The position numbers and the translations under genes were made by a program. Positions 22,038 through 34,204 of a stretch of 64,000 bases of DNA are shown here, piece by piece. The stretch lies in NCBI GenBank assembly GCA_025504975.1, contig JANUWI010000018.1:558001-622000 (forward strand), read 5' to 3'. How positions within the stretch are numbered: position 1 is the stretch's first letter; the number at the start of each line of letters is the position of its first letter. A model generated the notes under the pieces. The model ran no database searches. It saw nothing but the letters and a program-made list of their open reading frames with translations, and was not told the DNA's origin. The DNA is from Plenodomus lindquistii (lineage: Eukaryota; Ascomycota; Dothideomycetes; Pleosporales; Leptosphaeriaceae).

Positions 22038-25000
22038 TATTACACGTATATAGTATTTACTTAACGCTGTATCTACCTAATTTTAGAATTTTCTATAAAG
22101 CTTTTCTATTTCTATCTATATAATTCTATATTGTAAAGGTATATATAGTATAATCTCTTTCTAGCTAGTAATATAATAATCTATTTTCTACTTATTTCTA
22201 AGTATTTATTTCTATAATAGTTATAAGCCTAGAAGCGCTTTTTTATTTTTAATTTATTCTTCTATTTTTTAATAAAGGTATTTTAAAATTAGTACTTAAA
22301 CGCTTTAATTATTACTAATACTTTAATTTTAATAATTACTACTATAATAGCTACTATATATCTTTTTAATAGTCTAACTAACTAGTTTACCTAGTTTCTA
22401 TAGTACTAGCTATTTACTATAAATTAAAGCGTCTAGTAATACTATAATTCTAATAAAAAGTTTATTACTACTTTTTATAATAACTAATCTAATTAGCTAA
22501 ATTTTCTAACTAAAAATACTGTTAAGCTATTTAAAATTAAAGCAGTCTAATATAAAATTTATAAAAGCTAGTAGTTTATTAAAAGTAAAAAGTTTAAAGT
22601 TATATAGAAATAAATTAATACTATAGTTAAATCTAATTTTTTTTAACTATATTTTTTTAATATTATTATAACAGAGACTATTACTCTATAGGCTTTTATA
22701 AAAATACTTAAAGAAAATTAGCTTTAGGTAAAAATAGTATAAAAAACTAAATATAGGCTAAGTATTAAATTTATCTATAGAAAACTTGCACTACTAATAA
22801 TATAAGCTACTAGTAGTAAAAATAAATACTTTTCTATAAAAAAGCTAGAGTATATAAATTTAATAAAGTAAAAAAATAAATTACTATTTATAACTATTTA
22901 AATATTTTTATACTAAAGCTTTTATTTAACTAGGCAAAATCTATATATTAAAAAATTATTAAAAATAAAGTACTAGAGCGTACTACTAGTATTTTAATAT
23001 TTAAATAAATTAGCTAAATCTACTTTAAATTACTTTACTAATATACACTATATACTAAAAATAGAGAAAAAAAAATCTTTTTTACTATAAATATAGATAA
23101 TAGTTTAATAAAAGCTTTAGAATTAGCTACGTGTTTTTATAATAGAGATTATAAATAGAGTTTAAAAAATTACTACTAAGTAAAAACTACGCTTACTAAT
23201 AAACTATATAAAATAAGAAAAAAAAAAGCTATTAGCCTATTTTAATAAGCTATAATTTAAATTTTTTAAAAAAGTAGTAAAGGCTAAAAGCTCTACTAAT
23301 AAATAGAATAAAAACGCTAAAAGTAAAGAATTTAGAAGCTTTTCTAGAGTAATTTAGGCTACTTTTATTAATTTATAACTAAATAGCTCTATAATAATAT
23401 ATAGAGTATATAGTACTATAAATTTTAATATTTATCTACTATTTAAAAGTATAATTTGAAATAATAGAGCTGGTTTTAATTTAGTTAATTTAGTTAATTA
23501 TTTTACGCTAGGTACTTTTAAAAAATACAGAGAGATCTCTATAGTAGAAATAAATATTTAGTTTTTCTAGATTTCTAGAATAGATACCTAAGTAATAAAA
23601 AATATTTTTATAAAAGTATATAAAAAGTAGATAGAGGACTTAGTACTATTTAATATAGTAGTAGTAAAAAAGTTCTATATTAATATTATATTAGAAACTT
23701 TACTCTAAAGTAAAAAAGTATAGTATTTTAAACTAGACGTAATACTATAATATAGTAGTAATAAAAAAAGTGTTATATTAGCCTAGTTAATATATAAATA
23801 AAATTTAACTATTATAGAATATAAACCTATTACTATCTACTTTTTAGCTATAAGTATAATTTTAGGTCTAATAAAAATTTTTTTTACTATTTATCTACGC
23901 TTTAATTTAAAAGAGCTTTAGTATACTAGATCTAGCTACTTTAGCCTAGAAGTACTCTAAATATTTATAAAGTATACTAAAAGTATATAAATAAATAGTA
24001 TTTTATAAAAAAAAGTATAAATACTATACTATAATTTACGCTAGCTAAATAATTTTATAATAGCTTTAAAAATAGCTTACTTAGCTATATTAAAGAGTAT
24101 TATAGAATCTTTTTAATATACTATAAAAAAGCTCTAGAAAATAGTAAATACTTATTATTAAAAATAATTATAGTAATAAGCTTTATACCTATAGCTTTAT
24201 AGAAAAAAAAGTAAAAATTCTTTTAGTATTTTTAAAATATTCTAGAGTATAATTTATATTTAGTATAAGCTTAAAATCTATATTATTATATAAAATAATA
24301 ACGCAGTAACACTTTTCTAGTATAGATTATTAGATTTTAAAATATAAATAGAAAATATAAATATTAAAAGTAAAAGCTTACCTTTTTATACTTATAAACT
24401 AAATAGTAAGCTAGAAAAAAAAAGTAAAAAAATTATTATAAAGTAAATTAAAATAAAATTTACTACTAATTTATATAAAAAGTTATAGCTTTATATTATT
24501 AAATTAGTAATATAGCTATATAATATAAGCCTATTCTAAATTTAAAATATATAGTTTTTAAATAAAACGCTTTTTTAATAGTTTTAGAGGTAGTTTAAAT
24601 AATATAAACTAGCGTAAATTAAGCATTAGATAGTTAATTTATAACTAGATTAGAGTAGTATTTACGTCTATAGCTATTAAGCCTATCTTTTTAATAGAGA
24701 TAAAGTAGCTAGGTGTTATAAATTAAATTTTAAAGTAACTTTATAAAGCTATATTAAATATCTAGTAGAATTTAAATTATTTAATATATATAAAATATAG
24801 ATTTTTAAGTTTAACTTTATTATTACTATATATAATATTACTTTTAATAAAAATCTTTTCTATAATTCTAAAAAGCTAGCTTTTTAGGTAATAAAAAAGC
24901 TATAATAAATAGTATTAGTACTAGAAATACAAAAAAATAAGCCTAAAAATTTTAATTAGTGTAATTTACTTTTTAAAACTATAAATAAGCCTAATAATAT

Positions 25001-28000
25001 AGAAGTTATACTACGTAAATTAAATCTAGTTTATTAGCTAGAAAATAAAAAAAATATAGTAGTAGCTGATAATCTAAATAGCTAATCTAATTATTAAATA
25101 CTATAGAAGCTTTTTCTACTATTAGTAATACATTTAGCTAGCGCGTTATAAAAAATTAATATAGATTTAAATAGCTTTTCTAGTTTATATACTCTAAAGT
25201 CTATATTTAACTCTATTAAGTCTAGCTATTATAGTAGTAGTCTATAGAATAAATTTTATTCTATAAAAGTAGGCCTACTACCTAATATTAATAAAATTTT
25301 AGAAAACTTTTATTATAATATTAATAAAGCGCTTTATAAAGCGTTTAAAATTTAATAACTAGCTATTTTTTAAATAACTACTATTTTTATAGTACTGCCT
25401 AAAGTAGTATTTATAGCTATATAATAAATACGCTTAACTTTTTTATACTCTATAATAACTAGAGATAGATTATCTATTTATAAAAGTAGAAAAGTCTATA
25501 GAAAGAATTCTAATACTTTAGTATTAAAAAGTAATACTACTTTTAAAGTGTACTTTATATATAATTTTTAAATAGAATTAATATAAAAAATTTTCTCTAG
25601 AACTTTTTAAACTAAGCTTATATTTATATTTGCTAAAAATATACTACTATTTACGTATTAATTAAAGTAGCTATTAATAGAACTACTAAATTTTAAAATT
25701 TAAAAATTAGATAAATTTTTTTAAATAAACTTCTAAAGCTTTTGACTAAATAAAAGAACCTTTATATATACTTTTTTAAACTATTATTTTACTAAATTTA
25801 TATCTAAAAGATTAACACGCTCTATTCTAAAAGTATCTAGAAAATTATAGAGCGTTTTATAGTTTAAAAGTAGCTACTTTTTTTTAAATAGGTATTTATT
25901 TATAAGTTTAATAAAAATAGGTATTTTCTAAAATATACAGCCTAGATTGTAGTATAAAGTAATCTCTAGCTTATTAATACGCTCTATTTAATATACGCTA
26001 TACTATTTATATTTTATACTTTCTAGCTAACTATAGCTATTATAGTTTACTAGAACTTTAAAATAAACTAGTATAACGTTATTAGAGTATTATTAAATAC
26101 CTTTATAGATTATTAAAATAATATTATTTATAAGCTACTAGATAGCTATAAACTTATAAATAAGTATATACTACTACTCTAAATTTTATATAGTTTCTAT
26201 AATTTACTATTTCTATAGTACTAGAAGCTTTCTATAATTTTTAAATAGTTTAGTTTAATTACTTTAAAAAAAACTATATTTTTTCTATACATTTAATTAG
26301 AAAATCTATTTATTTTTCTATATTAATAATATTTAAATTATATATTACTAAAGTAATATTATATAAGCTTACTAGGTAGTAATAACCTCTAAAAATAAAT
26401 ATTAAATAAAAAATAAAAAACTAATTAAAGAGTTTCTAGAAATACAAATAATTAGAAATTAAATAAAAAAAATTTTTACTTATCTATAAAAAGTATATTA
26501 ATAAAATTTTAAGAAAGTTTAGTATAGTAGACTCTGCCTATTTCTCTAACACGCTACTTTTAAACTTTAAACTAGAAAAAAGTACTAGAGAAGCTACTAA
26601 ATAGTAAATTAAAAAGTATTAGAATATAATTAAATTTATTTTATATACTACTATAATAGTGCGCCTAGACGTTATATCTACTACTTTTTAAATTTTATAA
26701 TATTTTACTAATTTTTTTTATAGTACTTTAAAGCTATTTACTAGATAATTCTATATTATTACTAAATAAAGTATTTTATAATATAGTATAGCCTAAGTAA
26801 CTTAAAGCTTATACTATATAGTAATACTTTTTTAATAAGTAATATTAAAATATAATATTTATTTTAAAGCTATATTATTATACTCTATAAAGAAATAATT
26901 ATATAGCAAGTAGTTTATTAAATAACTATTATAATATTAGTAACTAAAGCTAAGCTACTATTTTTTAAATATATTACTAAAATGTTAATAAAGTTTTAAA
27001 AATTTCTCTAGAAGCTTTATATACCTATACCTAAGCTATATAAGATTTTCTATAATAATTAATAAATAATATAGTTTATTATAAATAAAAAAGAATATAT
27101 TACTATAAAGTTATAACATATTAATATATAAAATATAGAGTTTAGATAAAAATATTAAAAAAAATTTACAATTAGCTATTTCTCTATAAAAGAGATACTA
27201 GTAGATAAGCTTACTAAAAATCTTTTTACATAATCTTTTAACACTTTTAAAAATTATTTAAAGCTATAAAATATAAAAGCTAAAATTATAATATTACTAG
27301 AGTAAAAATAATAATTATTTAATAATTTTTACTTATATTTATATAATATAATATATAGGCTAAAGCCTTATTTTTTAAAAATTTATAAACTACGCCTAGT
27401 AGTAGCGCCTAAAAAAAAAGCTAGATCTACTTTATTACTTTATTAATAAATTTACTAATTAACCTTTTAATGTTTTTATATTATAAAAGAAGACTAGTTT
27501 ATTTACTAGTAGTAAAAGCCGCGCTAAAAGTAGAAAGCTTATTTTTTTTTTAGTACTTTTAAAAGTAAATAGAGTTTATAGTATAAATATTTTAATTTAT
27601 CTATACTTACTTTTATAGCTTTAAAAATAATAAATACTTTAAAATAGTAGAAAGTAAAAGTAAAGCTATACTAAAATTAGTAAAGTTTATTTACCTAATA
27701 AAATTATTTATTTATATAAATTAGTATAAATATTTAAAAATATAAAGCTAGTAGGTTTTACTATAAACTTTATTATAGTTCTAGTAGCATTTATAATTTT
27801 ATATAAAAGCACTATATATATAGCCTAAATAGAAATTAGCGCGCTTTTTTATAGAATTACTATAATAAAACTATATACTAGCTAGTATAGTAGTAGTAGT
27901 AGTAGCACACTTTACTTTTTTTTTTTCTTTTTTTTAGAGTTGTAGAAGAGGGGAGGTCAGCGTAAAAAAAAAAAAAAAAAAAGTTAAAAAAAATATAAAA

Positions 28001-28673
28001 CTTTTTAGAAAAGAAAGTTTTAGATATCTTTTTATTTAAAAATTTAGATAAAAAAGGTAAAAAAGTACGCTTTTTATATAAATAACTATATAAATATAAA
28101 ATAGATATAAATATAAATAAAAGAAAAAGTAAAAGTATACTATACTAAACGCGCGCTATAGTAATATAAATATAAATAGTTTTCTAAACTTTAAACTAGA
28201 ATAAAATAGTATTAGTAGAAAATTTATAAATGTAAAAAAGCTTTACGTAAAAAAATATAAATATATAAATACTAATAAAAGCTATAATATTAATAAATAC
28301 TAATTAAAATAAAAGTTTAGCTAATAATTAATTTTACTAAATTTAATTTTAGATTAACTACTTTTAATATATATTAAATAATATAATAAAACTTTTATTT
28401 ATACTAGATTTTATAGTATACGCGTTTTAACGCTTTATTAAGTTTAATACTACTAATATTAAGTAGTTTAATCTACTATAACTAGAGAGTATATTATATA
28501 TATATAGTATTTAGCTAACGCTATATCTATCTAATTTTAAAATCCTCTATAAAGCTTTTCTACTTCTATTTATATAATTCTACGTAGTAAAGGTATATAT
28601 AGTATAATCTCTTTCTAGCTAGTAATATAATAATCTATCTTCTAATTATTTCTAAGCATCTATTTCTATAATA
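22038..28673 (+). mobile_element. Copia-type LTR retrotransposon (6636 bp, RIP-mutated)
   Basis: Two 182-bp LTRs (22038-22219 and 28492-28673) begin TATTACACG or TATTATATA and end CTATAATA, which fits original TGTTA...TAACA ends. Directly after the 5' LTR, agttataagcctag (22219-22232) reads as a RIP-altered form of the half-tRNA primer site used by Copia elements (complement of the initiator tRNA-Met anticodon arm). A polypurine tract (actagagag) precedes the 3' LTR. Late pol remnants on the plus strand are RNase H-like TKAKLL near 26943 and LVDKLTK (from an ADGLTK-type end) at 27198-27218. That places RNase H last, as in Copia. Flanks ataag (22033-22037) and gtagg (28674-28678) are compatible with one target duplication altered by G-to-A changes. 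Confidence 0.8.
27886..27990. repeat. TAG microsatellite, pyrimidine run and A20 tract around a non-RIP insert
   Basis: A (tag)n run (about 27890-27906) is followed by a T-rich tract. Next comes a short stretch with normal composition, gttgtagaagaggggaggtc (from about 27939), then gcgt and about 20 consecutive A residues. The G-rich stretch keeps TG and CA, unlike everything around it. It lies in the 3' non-coding part of the Copia element. Confidence 0.6.
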
Positions 28674-28675
28674 GT

Positions 28676-29012
28676 AGGTATATAGGTATTAGAGTTTAAA
28701 TTACTAAAATAGTAAAAGTATACTTCTAAAAAAAGAAATAAAAGTAACTAATTAACTATATATATTACTTACTTATTTATATAAATTTAATATAATCTAC
28801 TATAAAGGTATTTTAATATTTCTATATAGTTATATAATAGCTATAATAGAAGCTATTATATCTATTAGTAGCTAGTATATATATCTATTAGTAGCTATAA
28901 TAAAAGCTATTATATTTATTAGTTATATAATATATAATACTATAAAGCTATCTATTAGACTAGCGCTTTATTATGTACTTACTATTAATAGTTTTTATTT
29001 ATTATAGAAAGA
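28676..29012. repeat. Dispersed repeat R, copy 2
   Basis: It matches 5415-5755, with the same ataggtattagagtttaaa start and paired tctattagtagct motifs. It begins immediately after the Copia 3' LTR. Confidence 0.65.
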
Positions 29013-29015
29013 TTA

Positions 29016-29137
29016 TAATTTATATAAAGTTTATAAAAATATAATTTATTTAGCTTTTTAATTTATATATACTTCTATATACTTTTAAGCTAATTTAAAT
29101 ACTTTTTAGTACTTTATATTTTTAAGCTATTATTAAA
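29016..29137 (+). repeat. Truncated LTR end of Gypsy family 1
   Basis: It matches the last 120 or so bases of the 417-bp LTR (ttatataaagtttataaaaa to ttttaagctatta). The 5' two thirds are missing and repeat R abuts instead, so this is a rearranged fragment. Confidence 0.7.
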
Positions 29138-29144
29138 ATAAGTT

Positions 29145-29265
29145 ATAAAATGTATAGTAGTTACTAGTAAAAATAATTCTAATTAATTTTAAAAACTTTT
29201 AATTTTTTAGTATAAAATAAAGTAGACTACTTATCTATAAAGTATATAATATTAATAATAATTAA
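29145..29265. repeat. Half copy of the foldback element
   Basis: The sequence gtagttactagtaaaaataa through aaagtagactacttatcta matches the right arm of the foldback family seen at 4943-5325. The opposite arm is absent. Confidence 0.6.
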
Positions 29266-29763
29266 AAATATACTATCTATAATTCTTAACTTTTTTAGCT
29301 TATTAAATTCTATAGTTTACTAATTAATTATATTAGTACTTTTATTAGTAAATGCTTTAGTTTAATGACTATCTATAATATATTTATATTTTAAAATTTT
29401 AATATCTTTATAAGTTTATAGCTAATTTAATATTCTATTATAAAAGTATTAAAAGTTTTATAAATTATAAATAGTTTTTATATATCTATTTATAGGTTTA
29501 TATATTTATATATAAGCCTATATTAGAATAATAAAAATTAATAAACTCTATATTATTTACCTTTTTCTATATTTATATACTTATTAATTTTTTAATACTT
29601 TTAAATATAATATACATTTTTATATTATTAGCCTATTAACTAGTATTAAAATTACGTAATCAAAAGATAAGTAATAGAATAGTTTATTATTCTAATATTA
29701 ATTATAATTTACTACTATTTATACACTTTCTATTATATTATGTATCTAATAGTATTATATAAA
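29266..29763. other. AT-rich edge of isochore 1, upstream of the P450 island
   Basis: No element was recognised. CA/TG depletion weakens toward the right edge (aatgctttagtttaatgact, then atcaaaagataag). Confidence 0.4.
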
Positions 29764-29930
29764 TGTTAAAGCGGGAGCACTACACGTACAGGAACGTTAT
29801 CTTTAAGGTTATCGCGAAAGAGTACCCCACTAACGTCAATTAGTAGCAGTAACTCAGCCCTCTCACGTTCCGTACAAAACCAAGTCATTGCGGTGGAAAC
29901 AAGAACGCATTTTAACCTTCATTGACCACT

Positions 29931-31385
29931 ATGGCGGTTTTGGATGTCTTCCTCGGCAGCCTTGCAGATCATCTATTTACCATTGCATTTTTCATAACTG
30001 TGGTCTCAATGCTGATCCGCGCGCTATTTCGCGTTTACTTTCATCCCATCGCCCATGTTCCTGGCCCCCTTGTCCCAAAACTAACGTCCTTATGGCTCCA
30101 TTATCACGCCTATGTTGGTGACGAAGCAACTAGCGTCCACCTTCTTCACCAGCAGTACGGTCCCTACGTTCGCGTCTCGCCCAATGAGGTCGACATAAGC
30201 GATGCCGATGCTATCGCTCCAATCTACGTCTCGCGCGGTGGTTTCCCAAAGGCCGCTTGTTACGGGAACTTTGACATCGACGGTCATAAAACCATCTTCT
30301 CAACGACAAGTGCGCACTATAGGGCGCCGCGGGCAAAGGCGGTGGTGCCACTGTTCTCAACAAATGCTCTACGAGAGAATGAACGTGCCATCGTCGCTTG
30401 CGTAGACCGCATGGTGGAAAGATTACAAGAAGAAGCGCAGACGAAAAAGCCCGTCAACGTGCTCAATTTGACTAGGAGTCTGGCTGTCGATGCTGTGTCC
30501 ACGCATTTGTTCAGAGAAAACTATAACAGTGTCAGCGAGCAAGGCCCAACATTAAGCGTAAGTGCTTTCGTCGACGCTTTCGTCGCTGTGGGCCGGTTCT
30601 TCTACCTCCCAAACAAGGTGTTCGTTTGGCTTGAGTGGGCGGTTTCCAAGTGGGCTTCCAATCATGAAACTGCAGTTAGCATGATGCTGGTCGACAAGTT
30701 TGTTCACACTGTACTCGCCAATAGCACAGCTAAATCGACGACTTATCCGGGCCGTCTGTTAGCGGCAGGCATCCAGGATGAAGAAGTGAAGGCGCAATGT
30801 AAAGATCTCCTGTTCGCTGGGACAGATTCCACAGGAATGAACCTTGCGACCATCATGCGGTTCCTGGCGATGGCTCCAGACAAATACGACAGATTACGGG
30901 CCGAGGTCAATGACAACATTGCGCTCGGTGAGAATGCTCAAGATGTTCGAGCTCTACCGTACCTAAATGCTATCGTCAAAGAAGCGCTGCGAATCAGCAT
31001 GGCAAACCCAACTCGCTTACCGCACGTCGTTCCGCCAGGCGGCTGGATGTTCAAAGGCATCTACTTTCCGGCCTCAACAATCGTCGGTTGTTCGGCATAC
31101 GAACTGCATTTCAATCCAAGTGTCTTCAGCCAGCCACAAGCCTTCGAGCCCGAACGATGGTTACAGGCTACAGAAGAGATGACGAAGTACTGGTTTGCGT
31201 TTGGTGCTGGCAGTCGCGCATGCATCGCCAGGAACCTAGCCACAATGGAGCTCCAGATTGCGACCGGCCGCCTCGCGCAAACTAATGTCTTGAAAGGCGC
31301 GAAAGCGGTCCCAGATGAGGTGGAGATCTATGAGTGGTTCAATTCGAAGGTAAAAGGCGAGAGAGTTGATCTTATTTGGTCATGA
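29931..31385 (+). CDS. Cytochrome P450 monooxygenase
   Basis: Intronless 484-aa protein. The first real ATG is at 29931; the frame extends slightly upstream without an ATG. An N-terminal membrane anchor (residues about 10-35) precedes a proline hinge (HVPGPLVPK). The I-helix oxygen-binding motif is AGTDST (about residue 296). The ExxR motif is EALR (351-354). The PERW segment follows, and the heme loop FGAGSRACIARNLA begins at about residue 424 with the thiolate Cys at 431. All key residues are intact. It should be an ER-bound monooxygenase, and the substrate is unknown. The fold and length resemble fungal microsomal P450s of secondary or xenobiotic metabolism. No other biosynthetic gene is next to it. 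Its proximal promoter has only about 165 bp of normal DNA before the AT-rich block. Confidence 0.92.
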   Translation: MAVLDVFLGSLADHLFTIAFFITVVSMLIRALFRVYFHPIAHVPGPLVPKLTSLWLHYHAYVGDEATSVHLLHQQYGPYVRVSPNEVDISDADAIAPIYVSRGGFPKAACYGNFDIDGHKTIFSTTSAHYRAPRAKAVVPLFSTNALRENERAIVACVDRMVERLQEEAQTKKPVNVLNLTRSLAVDAVSTHLFRENYNSVSEQGPTLSVSAFVDAFVAVGRFFYLPNKVFVWLEWAVSKWASNHETAVSMMLVDKFVHTVLANSTAKSTTYPGRLLAAGIQDEEVKAQCKDLLFAGTDSTGMNLATIMRFLAMAPDKYDRLRAEVNDNIALGENAQDVRALPYLNAIVKEALRISMANPTRLPHVVPPGGWMFKGIYFPASTIVGCSAYELHFNPSVFSQPQAFEPERWLQATEEMTKYWFAFGAGSRACIARNLATMELQIATGRLAQTNVLKGAKAVPDEVEIYEWFNSKVKGERVDLIWS

Positions 31386-31984
31386 TGATTGTTCTGAAAC
31401 GGTGCCAGTTGTCGACGAATCGAACCAAGATGCTTGGTTCTAATGTCAACACCCAAAGTATTGTTGTTGTGGTTGAGTCAGAGGTCATCATATATTCAGA
31501 GTGCGAGTCACCTAAACAGATCACCAAAACCATGTACATAGCTCATCACTGGGCAAACTTCTATAGCACCAGTCTCGCTTTGATTTGTCGACCTTCCCAT
31601 GACAATCTAGCTGTCATTGCCGTTGCCGACCGCAGTACTGGATGCTGATACAGCGCCTTCACCTTTGATTGCCATTGAGGACCTGGACTCGCTTCGGGAG
31701 CACATCGTCCATAGCACCGATATCCGTGGCTGTATTTCCCACCGCAGGGTTTTGGCACACGTCAAGTTTACATTGTTTTCGCACTTGCTTTTGTGCGAGT
31801 TCAAATTTTTCTGCAAGTATCCATTCAGAGCCGCTAACCGCGTCGTGGTTGTCGCCCTCGCACCACTTTCGACGACAGAGAGACTTACAGTACTTAGGGC
31901 TATCGTGGTGAGTTAGTTAACGTACCTCACAGACAAGCGGTCCACACGGGCGAGCGGTCCAGGCCAATTTGCACCAAAAATCAT
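31386..31984. other. P450 downstream region, no gene seen
   Basis: Short frames occur but lack plausible starts or motifs. Near the end gcggtcca appears twice (gcggtccacacgggcgagcg, then gtcca). The stretch ends exactly where the second AT-rich block begins. Confidence 0.45.
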
Positions 31985-32335
31985 GAATTTTAAGAATTAA
32001 TTAGAATTATTTTAGCTGGTTACCCCTATACTTTCTATAATTTATTTCCTAGTATTTCTTTACTAAATTTTAAACTTCTTTTATTCTAGTAGTATCTTTA
32101 AAACTTAGTTATAGAGTTATATTATCTACTCTACTTTTATTCTTATAAAAATAATCTATATTAAAATCTAAATTAATTAAATAACTATTATATAAAAAAA
32201 GTTTAAGATTTAGTAAAAAAATACTAGGAATTAAAATATAAATAGTATAGAAGTAACTAGCTAAAATAATTCTAATTAATTTTAAAAAATCTTAATTTTT
32301 AGTATATATTAGCCTAAACTACTTATCTATATAAA
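31985..32335. repeat. Foldback (MITE-like) element, copy 2
   Basis: The left arm (gaattttaagaattaattag, then agctggttacccctatactt) pairs with the right arm (agtatagaagtaactagcta, then aattctaattaatttt). The loop shares tatagagttatattatcta with copy 1. The left arm still holds some unmutated bases (tggttacccc), and its first bases coincide with the isochore boundary. Confidence 0.7.
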
Positions 32336-33999
32336 TAACTTATTTATAAAGTATATTAGTAGATATTATACTAATTTTAACTAAAAACTAAAAATAATAA
32401 TAGTTTTTTTTATATTATATTCTACTATATAGGTTTTTTTAAAGCTATAAATATTTTTAAAGTATTAATTAATATTTTAAATAATTATAAATATAATATA
32501 ACCTTTTAGTTTTATAGCTTTAATAGCTTTTAAAAATTAATTAATAAAAGCTACTACAATTTAATTTTATTTATTAGTATTATAACTTAATAAAAACTAA
32601 TATAATGTATTCTACTAGTTAACCTAATAACCTAGTAAACCTAATAGTTTTCCTTAGTATTATAAATACTAAGTTTTTAATTATTATTATTATTACTATT
32701 AATATCTAACTCTACTACTATAAAGCTTATATCTAATTTAGAAGTACTTTTTAAATTTTTCTAGTACGTATAAGTATTATGCCTAGTCTCTTTATAATTA
32801 CTATAGTATTAGATATCTAGTTAAATAGATATTTAACTACTACTACTACGCGTATATTTTAATAGAGTAAACGCTATAGTTAAAGCTATAGCAGCTTATA
32901 ACCTAGTACTATATTTAAAAGTATTTCTATATTAGATTTACTTTTTTTTACGCTTTTTTTTTTTATTATCTCTACTAATTACTTTTTAATTTTATAAATA
33001 TAGGCTTAAAAAAAAGCGTTTTAGTATAGTATTAGTTTAGCTTATTTTAAAAGCTATAAAAAGCTAGCTTATATAGTAATAGATAACTAAATAAAAAACT
33101 TATATATAAACTTTAACTAAAATTTAAATTTATAAATATTATTTAGAGTTTTAAATTACTATAAATTTACTAGTAAAAAAAGTTAAAGTAAAATATATAT
33201 CTAGAAATTAATATAATCTAGCACTATCTACGTATTAGTAAAAACTAGCTCTAATATTTTAAAAGCCTTTTAATAGTTATTAACTATAAATATATTAAAA
33301 AATATATTTTTAAAAGCTAGAAAAAAGCTTTTTTTATTAATATAAAAAATATATTAGTATACTAAATTTTATACGCGCTAGAAATATTTATATTTTAATA
33401 GTAAAAAATATACTATATTAAATAGCTAGAGAATATAAAATAAATAGATAGGTATATAAAGTATTAGAATTTTATTCTCTATATAATAGTTTTTAAACTT
33501 TTAGTTAAAATAGCTTTTATAGCTATCTAAAATTAGTAACTAGTATATTTCTACTTTTTACGCCTTTATATACGCGTTAAAGTATTTTAACTACTCTAGT
33601 CTAAATATATTATTTATCTAGCTATTTTTAAAAAACTAATAGTTTTTAATTATAAAAAATACTAGCTTTTTTATACTATATAGAGATATATACACATTTT
33701 TTATAAATAATAAAAAATAAAGTTATATCCTCTAAAATATATATACTCTAGATAATAGTAACTTATATATAATTATCTAGCTAAATAAAGTCTAGCTAAT
33801 TATATTTTTAAGAATTTATAATAACTTTTATAGATTTAATTACGCCTATTTAGAAGCTAGTTTTATTTAAATTATAGATGTTATTATTTTAGACACTATA
33901 TTTAGCTTTTATTTTATCTATAAATTTAAACTATATATTAATAATTTCTAAATTTTTCTACTTTATTTTTTATTTATTTTTTATTTAGTTAAAAGCTAT

Positions 34000-34204
34000 T
34001 GTTATAGTTTAAACTAATAACCTTTTCTATTAGAGGTTTAGCGCTGCTTTAGCTGCGCTAGGCCTACTCTAGCTAGCGCGCTTTAGTTAGTAGAAATACT
34101 AGTATATTTCTATTTATATAAAAGAAACTAGCTCTTTATATAATATTTTACCTCTAGAGTATAATATAATAATTAATTTATATTACTATATTATAACCTT
34201 TATA
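34000..34204 (+). repeat. 5' LTR of Gypsy element 2 (205 bp)
   Basis: Pairs with 41807-42011. It starts TGTTATAG with the intact TG and is preceded by GCTAT. Confidence 0.9.

Larger units (their letters stand above)
4640..29763. other. AT-rich, RIP-degraded transposon block (AT isochore 1)
   Basis: The whole stretch is dominated by TA-rich words. The dinucleotides CA and TG are almost absent, while CG (acgcg, gcgcg) and CC still occur. This is the pattern expected from RIP, which converts CpA to TpA on both strands. All reading frames are riddled with TAA and TAG, and no intact protein-coding gene is present. Individual elements resolved inside it are listed separately. The edges are sharp: normal composition ends near 4600-4640 and returns at about 29764. 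Confidence 0.9.
29764..31984. other. GC-balanced island between two AT-rich blocks
   Basis: Composition changes abruptly at both ends (aaatgttaaagcgggagcac on the left, gcaccaaaaatcatgaattt on the right). The island carries one intact gene (P450) plus about 165 bp upstream and 600 bp downstream. CA and TG are at ordinary frequency, so RIP has not acted visibly inside it. Confidence 0.85.

Noticed and set aside
27886..27990. Possible CRISPR-like or tandem array at the TAG repeat
   Set aside because: It is a simple microsatellite with homopolymer tracts. CRISPR arrays are not expected in a fungal nuclear genome.
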